Source of the DNA: Malus domestica
Lineage: Eukaryota > Streptophyta > Magnoliopsida > Rosales > Rosaceae
Assembly (NCBI RefSeq): GCF_042453785.1
Contig: NC_091675.1
Coordinates: 9,684,501-9,748,500, forward strand
Direction of reading: 5' to 3'
DNA length: 64,000 bases
Part shown: positions 57,840-64,000 of the stretch, in pieces
Position numbering within the stretch: position 1 is the stretch's first letter
How the letters are laid out: each line of letters opens with the position of its first letter
Translations under genes and position numbers: made by a program
The notes under the pieces: generated by a model
Seen by the model: only the letters and a program-made list of their open reading frames with translations
Databases searched by the model: none
Told to the model about the DNA's origin: nothing

Positions 57840-58213
57840 TCAAAAACGCTTGTCGCCGATTAAGATCTTCCAGCTTGCATGGGGTCCTTCTCCGGTGTCA
57901 TGTAGCGCAGGCACCCATCCAACGGCGCTCGTGATTTCTTGAAGCTCAGCAATTACAGATACCGAGTCACGTATGTAAACGCGTCTGCCAGGCCTCAGTA
58001 TTCGATCCATCTCGAGCTTGATGGTTGAAATATTACACCTGTTCCCAACACAAGCAGGTTAATTGAAAATATATCTACTCTGCACCGCATGTAGGCAGAC
58101 AAACAAACAAACACAATAGGCTAAAACTAAAGCACAAATTTACACCTCGTTTTCTCAATAGAGAAGAGACCGGCTGCCTGTATCAAATCGTATGTTCTCG
58201 GATAAGTGTCAAA
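57840..58213 (-). pseudogene. PMT-type methyltransferase, 3' end fragment
   Basis: Two minus-strand exons are readable: 58146-58213 encodes [19 protein letters not shown] and IEKT, and 57840-58038 encodes [20 protein letters not shown] to [15 protein letters not shown] and a stop. The junction (AG|GTGTAA donor, CAG acceptor) is in phase. These are the hallmark C-terminal motifs of the plant DUF248/PMT putative methyltransferases, Golgi proteins linked to pectin methylation. Upstream of PFDTYPR the sequence switches abruptly to BTB exon sequence, so the gene is truncated. Confidence 0.82.
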
Positions 58214-58530
58214 CGGCGTGTCACCTCCTAGTACTGGCTGAAAAATACCAAGTGCAGCATCTCAAGGTCCATTGCGAGAAGTTCTTGGTGTCAAAACTGA
58301 ACTGGGAAAATTCCGTTTTGAGCTACACCTTTGCGCACCAGCACAATGCGAAGCATATCATTGACTCCGCATTGACATTGATCACAGACAACATGGACAA
58401 GCTTACTACCCGGGAGGAGTACGTGGAGCTGGTGGAGAAAGATCCACGACTTGTAGTCGAAATCTAAGAAGCTTATCTCTCCAAACAGGTGAATACTGCT
58501 GCCCAGAAGGATTCTTCCATGAAGACATAG
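58213..58530 (+). pseudogene. BTB gene A exon 2 fragment
   Basis: It matches 53641-53956 at nearly every base from GGCGTGT onward. Exon 1, the intron and the first third of exon 2 are missing because the duplication broke inside the exon. In addition a Tyr codon near the end is TAA (58465-58467, in VVEI*EAYLSKQ). It is fused to the antisense PMT fragment on its left. Confidence 0.88.
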
Positions 58531-59091
58531 GTTCGCGTTATCCCGACCTTAATCTAGGATACTTCTGTGAAGATATGATCATACGAGTTTCAAATTGGTC
58601 TTCTCTTTTCTTTGTATAATTAAGTAGATGAACTAGCTAGTGAAGATACAAATATCAAGTGGTAAACTGTTTGTGGTAGCACATGGTGCATTTTGGCGTG
58701 GGTGGCATCACTTTACTTAACCTCCAAGGCCCATGGCATCTGCCTTTCTCGCTGTGTTTTCATTGGCTTCTCTCTCTTTTGAACTTTCTTTTTTCTGTTG
58801 ATGCAATGAGTCACATTGGATATGAATCCGGCATACGCAACATAATCGGTCAGTCATGATTAATTATCAAACAAACCATACCAAAAGAAATATTATTATA
58901 CCGTAGTACCAGTGATGCTCCCTCAATGCCATTAGCCAGGGCAGGCCCACAACCTCATTCTTAAAACTTTCCACAAGGTGCACAATGATTGAAGTGGCAA
59001 GACTAGTACTAGTAGAGAGTCTACTTTTGTCTTTTGGTCAATATAGTGGAGTTGAGGATCACAATTCATGTTTGATCACCCACTCGGAAGA
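58531..59091. other. Spacer between BTB copies A' and B'
   Basis: Duplicate of 53957-54516, with few differences. No separate gene. Confidence 0.6.
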
Positions 59092-60818
59092 ATGCAAAGG
59101 GAACGGTTCTTCTGCATATCTTGCGAAGGTAGTTCCGGCGGACATGGCGTCGGCATGTACTGCAAGGGGTGCTACATGGAGCTCAAGGATAAGATTGAAT
59201 TTCTTAAGTTGTGCTCGCCGTCGCCGACCACTTCTACTACTACGTCCCTGGCAGCTTCCTTCTCCGACGTCGTTCTGATTGCCTTGGACTCTGACAACTG
59301 CTCTTCTGAGCCTCCGCTGGCCGTTCAGCTCATAAGGCCGTTCTGGTTAGTATCATTTTGCCAACCTTATGCTGCTTTACTGAATGAAGATATAAACATG
59401 TTTAAGGGATGTTTGCTGCTGCTTTTCTAGAAAGCACTTAGGCTCATAAGTGCTTTTGCTAAAACTAGTGTTTCTCTTAAATTTTCAAGTGTTTTCTAGA
59501 AAAAGCAATCCCTTGGACAAGTTGCTTTTACAAAGGCATATTTGTCAATTTACTCCCCAACTTGTATAGAGTTGTCAATTTTTCCTTTGAAATTTAATTT
59601 TTACCGATTAACCTACTTTTTATAATTAGTCAATTTCTCCTTTAAACTTTAATTTTAGCCAATTATCACACCTGAACTTTTATAAATAGCTAATTTTATC
59701 CTAGACGCTAGATTAAAAAAAAATCATCCAATTTTTCATCCATTTTGATCACGTATACAACACGTGACAACTATACGGGAGCAAAAAAAAATGAAAATTT
59801 GAATGGATGAAAACATGATGAAATTTTTTAAAATCTAACACTAGGGGAGAAATTTGCTATTTATAAAATTTTAGGGAGGTAATCAACTAAAGTTAAAATT
59901 CAGGGGGAAAATTAGGGGAAAATTGGCCAATTATAAAAATTCAAGGAGGTAATTGGCTACCGTTAAAGTTCATGGGAAAAGTGGAAGTCACTTGAGAGTT
60001 TTCATACCCAACACATTTAGGAGTGTTTTTTATTGTCATAAAGCACTTTTAAGACATTCTCAGCATGTTTAAGATTGCTAAAAGTGTTCTCACAATCAAA
60101 AGCGTTTTTAACCACATTAGGTTAAAACATTTAATTTAGAAGCACTCACTTGGACTAGCTAATGTCACAAAACTAATTTGGCTTATTGGTGGTTTGTTTA
60201 CGTGTTTTGGAAAGATTTTGGTAAAAGTGACTGAAGTAGCTATGGCTATTTTGTTAGGAGGTGCTCTTAGGTGTAGAAATGGCTAAACAATATCAGATTT
60301 AGCCGGTTTTTCGTGTGGATAATCTTTGAAAGAGAATTTAAAAACTAAACGGTTCTAATCGATCAACGAATCAGGTGAACCGCTCTCCGGTGTTCAAAGC
60401 CATGCTTGAGAATGAAGAGATGGAAGAAAGTCGGAGTGGTACCGTTAAGATTGCCGATACGCGCTACGATGCCCTACAAGCTTTTGTCAACTACCTCTAC
60501 ACTGCTGAGACATGCCTTAACCAGAACTTGGCATGTGACCTCCTAATACTAGCTGAAAAATACCAAGTGCAGCATCTCAAGAACTATTGCCAGAAATTCT
60601 TGGTGTCCAAGCTCAACTGGGACAATGCCCTTACGACCTACGCCTTTGCCCACCCGCCATAACGCGGAGGACATCATGGACGCGGCCTTGGAAGTGATCA
60701 CAGAAAACATGGAAAGCTCACTACCCAGTTGGAGTACGTCAATTTGGTGGAGAATGATCCCCAACTCGTCATCAAAATCTACGAAACTCATCTCTCCAAA
60801 CAGGTTAATACTGAGTTA
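59092..60818 (+). pseudogene. BTB gene B pseudogene
   Basis: Exon 1 is 59092-59345 and exon 2 starts at 60375, with splice sites as in gene B. A missing base near 59328 shifts the frame before AHKAV (it reads AVQLIRPF). In exon 2 an extra base near 60655 (in the AHPP stretch) and a missing base near 60713 (METWKAH-region of gene B) give further shifts. After QVNTE the sequence changes to an unrelated insert, so the C-terminus is lost. With at least three frame changes it cannot encode a full BTB protein. Confidence 0.88.
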
Positions 60819-61294
60819 CCCAAAAAAAAAAAGTTCCTTCCATTTATTTTGAGGAAAACTAATGAAAATGAATTCAAAACTTTGAGTTTTAATAATAAAG
60901 ACAAAATAAAGGGTAAAGTGAATAGTACCAAGATTGACTTTTTAGTGTAAAAATGTGATTTTTCGTTAAAATGAACAGTACCAGGTGTTTTTCGTTAAAG
61001 TTCCCTTTATTTTGACTTTTAGTAACCATACAGCCGAGGTCTTGGAGTCGGATTTTCTCTTCTCTTATTTCTATCCTCTTCCCTCCCCTCTCATCCTCTC
61101 ACACTTTTCTTTTTATCTTTTTTTTTTAATTTACAAAATATTCAAAACAAAATGTTTAAATAAAAGAGGAGAGAGACGAGGAGGAGGGGAGAGAATCCTC
61201 CTCCCCAGCCCTTCCCCCCGGTTGCCCTTTTGCTGCCTAAGTACACGGCCGTATTATTTTGTGGTCCCGGGTTCTCTCCCCTCTGAGAGCTTTT
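60819..61294. other. Insert after BTB B', then GC-poor spacer
   Basis: About 60830-61015 contains CAGTACCAGGTGTTTTTCGT, TTTTCGTTAAAATGAACAGT and AAGTTCCCTTTATTTTGACT, a type of AT-rich sequence dispersed in apple-group genomes (from memory), probably a MITE; I could not fix its ends. It is absent from unit 1. The rest contains a GA-rich stretch on the plus strand (61167-61200). Confidence 0.4.
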
Positions 61295-62048
61295 CTTTCC
61301 CCCGGTGAAAGTCTTTTTGAGAGGTTTCGTGGTCATCGATCTGCGTCGGCGCCGACCCATGGTTTTGCCGTGTAAATTGTTAATTTTGTGGTTAGTTTGT
61401 TTTCAGCTTTGTCTAGGCTTTCCTGAAGCCTGCAATTTTCCCTCCCCTTCCTTGCGGTCTTGCGTCTCTTCCTTCCTTCGCTAGTTTTGCCCTTGTAATC
61501 ATTCTGAGCCCTTTTTCCCAGTCACCCGTTTCCCACTTCCTATCCCCCTCCATCATCTTCTTTTGGCTCAATCATCTCTATCCTCAAGTCCGAGCGAATA
61601 ACAGCTCTGTTTACCGCGATTTGTCGCGGATGTATAGGGCTTTGGCACCACCACTCTTGTTGGTCCTTCCCGCTGCTCGCCCTTGTCAGCGATGTAAAGG
61701 TTCACTCCTGCGTGCTTCATTGGTCTCGTGGTGGCGGTCCTGGTGCTGGTTCATGGAGGATGATGCGGCCTCTTTCTTCACAATTTCACGTGTTTTCATG
61801 GTGTGATCCCTGTTGATCGTGGAGGGAGGTGGATCGTTGTGTGGATTTCTGGTGGCTGTCTGCAGCTTCAGGAGGTTTTTCTGTGTGGTTTGTTTATGTG
61901 TGCTGGGCTCCAAGGTTGGGCTTGAGCCGTTTCTTTATGTTTGTGCCCCATTTTTTTTTTCTTTTATTGTGCTTTACTTATTTGAGTCTTTGTTGTACTT
62001 GTTTGGATTGGTAATGAAATTTACTATTTATCAGAAAAAGAAAAGAAA
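61295..62048 (+). mobile_element. Retroposon-like sequence, second copy
   Basis: Colinear with 56257-57058: AGCTTTTCTTTCCCC, GCGTCGGCGCCGACCCATGG, TTTCTTCACAATTTCA, TTGTTGTACTTGTTTGGATT and an A-rich end. It belongs to the duplicated segment rather than being an independent insertion. Confidence 0.55.
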
Positions 62049-62122
62049 AAAAAACTAGATGGCCATATTTTTTATTTTTTAAGATGGCCGTAATTTACCA
62101 TTTACCATTTAATATTATGATT

Positions 62123-62274
62123 TAGTGGTATTTCATTTTATTGGTAAGTAAGAGATCTTAGATTCGATTCTCACCAAAAACGAATTTAAATCACTTTATT
62201 ACTAGTCCATTGTGAGGTTTATCCCGTTTCCCCACCCCTTATAGAAATAATATAGTTTGTTAAAAAAAAAAAAA
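62123..62274 (+). mobile_element. tRNA-derived SINE, second copy
   Basis: It reads TTAGTGGTATTTCATT (box A region), AGATTCGATTCTC (box B), then ACTAGTCCATTGTGAGG, AATAATATAGTTTGTT and an A tail. It is the paralogue of the SINE at 57119-57266 and keeps a better box B. Confidence 0.75.
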
Positions 62275-62360
62275 AGTGGCCGTAATTTTTTTTCTTAAGA
62301 AAAAAAAATCCATGATTAAAATTCGGATGTCGATAATGTTTCGAAAACCAAACTCCTAAC

Positions 62361-63383
62361 TAGGGGTGGGTTCAAAAAACCGAAAACCGAACCGAACCGA
62401 ATTCTTTTGGTTCGGTTCGGTTTTAGTGATCTAGAAACCGAACCGAACCGAATTAATTAAATTAATTTTTTTATTTAATTATTTGTTTTGGGTATTATTT
62501 TTTAGGGGTGTGATATCCACACACCCCATTTTACTTCTCACACACCCTTCTAATTTTCGACCGTCGGATCAGATGAATTGAAGAAGATCAACGGATATAA
62601 ATTAACAAGGGTGTGTGAGAAGTAATTTGGGGTGTGTGGATAGCACACCCCATTTTTTAAACCTAATTTGTAAGTTAAAATGTGCTAAACCCAATGTGTT
62701 GCCAAACTTTAAGCTCAAATTATTAAAAAAAGGCCTATAAAAACTCTAAACCCTAACCTATTATTTCTCCCCCATATAAGGTTCCGGAATCAAACCTCCT
62801 CCTGAAGTACCTACATCCATCTCCATAACACTGTGTACTTCTACCCTAGCTTTCTTTTCAAAATCTACTCTCATATAACATGTAACATAATCCATAAACA
62901 TTTATTTCGGGTAGATTACTTGGGTAATTTGTGATGGAAAAAAATCCAACACACACTAAATAAATCCACCCACGTATTACTTTTACTAATGAAGTTGTCA
63001 ACATGCAGTTACAAGCAAACAACCCTGATCTTTGAACAACATCATATAATTTAACTTTTCTAAGTCATTTGTACGATTTTTGTGTTGTGAGGTTGTTAGT
63101 TTGGACTTTGGAAGACTTGATTGATGATTTTATTTCAACTTTAAATGTTTATTTTCATTGTCTTTGATTCCAGTTAGAATGCTTATGTTATGATTGTGTT
63201 GGATATGTTAAAATTTAAAATTTTAATGTTTTTCATTTTTTGAAAAAAAAACAAAAAACAAAAAACCAAAACCGAACCGAAACCGAACCGAAAAAAAAAA
63301 AACCGAACCGAACCAAACCGAAATTTCAGTTTGGTTTCGGTTTTGGCAAAAAACCGAACCGATTTAAACCGAACCCACCCCTA
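62361..63383. mobile_element. Non-autonomous hAT element (1.02 kb)
   Basis: The ends TAGGGGTGGGTTC and GAACCCACCCCTA are perfect inverses, and the 8-bp target duplication CTCCTAAC lies at 62353-62360 and 63384-63391. Sub-terminal regions hold many AACCGAACCGA repeats in both orientations. No transposase is seen. Unit 1 of the duplication has an empty site (ATTCCTAAACTTTAAG at about 57340), so it inserted after the duplication. Confidence 0.9.
62505..62651. mobile_element. Small hAT-type MITE nested in the hAT element
   Basis: The ends GGGGTGTGATATCCACACAC and GTGTGTGGATAGCACACCCC are near-inverses, and the 8-bp duplication ATTTTTTA lies at 62497-62504 and 62652-62659. It is 147 bp long and inserted into the larger hAT element. 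Confidence 0.88.
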
Positions 63384-63401
63384 CTCCTAACTTTAAGTAA
63401 T

Positions 63402-63554
63402 CAGTTGGAGCACGTCGATTTGGTGGAGAAGGATCCCCACCTCGTCATCAAAATCAACGAAACTTGTTTTTCCAAACAGGTTCATACTGCAGCATATCGT
63501 AATCCTTCTTACTGGGACGTTGATACTACTGCATCAGACTACAGAGATGCCTGA
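63402..63554 (+). pseudogene. BTB gene 3' exon fragment, second copy
   Basis: The 50 codons encode QLEHVDLVEKDPHLVIKINE and on through WDVDTTASDYRDA and a stop. It is the duplicate of 57358-57525, slightly shorter at the end. The hAT element lies just upstream. Confidence 0.75.
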
Positions 63555-63880
63555 CTGATGAGTAGATCCGGGAACCGCACAGCCCCGCCCCTTCGCCGGC
63601 GGTAGATATTTTGCTGCCTAACTAGACGGCCGTAATACTTTATCGTAATCGAAACACTGAAGCTACTCTTCCTTTCTATGTATATCTATGCATGTCATGG
63701 GCAGTAAGTCAAAAAAAAGGAAGCGAGATTGTTTATTTGTTCTTGCTAATCTTACAAATTACACAGCGTAAAACAATGGCAATAAGTTAGTTGCAGTGCC
63801 TTCTCTTCAATGGTGCGATTTCGGGTAGATTTCCATCCTTTTACAGAAAAATACATCGACTTGTTTGCACCCGAATCCGA
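63555..63880. other. 3' flank of the PMT gene
   Basis: Colinear with 57526-57839. Probably the 3' UTR of the minus-strand methyltransferase gene. No other feature is seen. Confidence 0.55.
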
Positions 63881-64000
63881 TCAAAATCGCTTGTCACCGA
63901 TTAAGATCTTCCAGCTTGCATGGGGTCCTTCTCCGGTGTCATGTAGCGCAGGCACCCATCCAACGGCGCTCGCAATTTCTTGAAGCTCAGCAATTACAGA
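63881..64000 (-). CDS. PMT-type methyltransferase, last exon (partial)
   Basis: The minus strand from the window end reads [20 protein letters not shown], then [19 protein letters not shown] and a stop. This is the C-terminus of a DUF248/PMT putative methyltransferase, whose known members are Golgi membrane proteins with a SAM-dependent methyltransferase domain. Only the last 39 codons are in the window. This copy may be the complete gene from which the fragment at 57840-58213 derives, since the reading continues past the edge without interruption; this cannot be tested here. Confidence 0.75.
   Translation of the reverse strand, partial: SVIAELQEIASAVGWVPALHDTGEGPHASWKILIGDKRF

Larger units (their letters stand above)
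58213..64000. repeat. Second unit of the BTB-PMT segmental duplication
   Basis: From 58213 to the window end the sequence is colinear with 53641-58000: BTB A exon 2 remainder, spacer, BTB B, retroposon, SINE, BTB 3' fragment and PMT 3' end, in the same order and orientation. Unit 2 is longer because of the hAT insertion (62361-63383) and an insertion after BTB B'. Confidence 0.9.

Overview
The window is plant nuclear DNA: AT-rich, intron-containing genes with GT-AG (and one GC-AG) introns, and many small transposable elements. Four copies of a type III polyketide synthase that reads as biphenyl synthase (BIS) point to the apple/pear group of Rosaceae (Malinae). BIS makes the scaffold of their biphenyl and dibenzofuran phytoalexins. 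Malus is my best guess for the genus; this is inference from protein recall, not a database match.

Left part (1-36 kb): the BIS cluster. Copies 1 (415-1981) and 2 (9638-11217) lie on the minus strand, copies 3 (16086-17658) and 4 (22278-23842) on the plus strand, so two tandem pairs face away from each other. All have the CHS-type two-exon structure with the intron splitting a Cys codon, and a TATA box about 100 bp upstream of the ATG. Copies 1, 3 and 4 are open; copy 2 has a nonsense codon and a 1-bp frameshift. The upstream module of copies 3 and 4 recurs a third time at 26.3-35.2 kb without a BIS gene, split by a LINE and a Cassandra element. A short exon-1-like relic of a type III polyketide synthase lies at about 36.2 kb. 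The spacers hold MITEs of PIF/Harbinger, Mutator and other types, SINEs, a TRIM, a solo LTR, and a fourfold 248-bp tandem repeat upstream of copy 1.

Middle (40.4-44.5 kb): a six-exon minus-strand gene for a 599-aa protein with three PHD-type zinc fingers, similar to rice EHD3, a chromatin-linked flowering regulator. An old Ty1/copia element (45257-51664, TSD TTGCG) lies just beyond its promoter.

Right part (52.6-64 kb): a tandem segmental duplication of BTB/POZ genes (At4g08455-like). Two genes look intact (52667-53956 and 54517-56256). A second unit from 58213 repeats them as decayed copies. Each unit ends with the antisense 3' end of a DUF248-type (PMT family) methyltransferase gene. In unit 1 that gene is a fragment fused directly to a broken BTB exon; in unit 2 it runs off the window.

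The three gene groups have no evident functional link. The BIS copies act at one pathway step (benzoyl-CoA plus three malonyl-CoA to 3,5-dihydroxybiphenyl). I saw no wholly new system. The most interesting signals are active-site differences between BIS copies, the geneless BIS module with a polyketide synthase relic, and the chimeric PMT/BTB junction.
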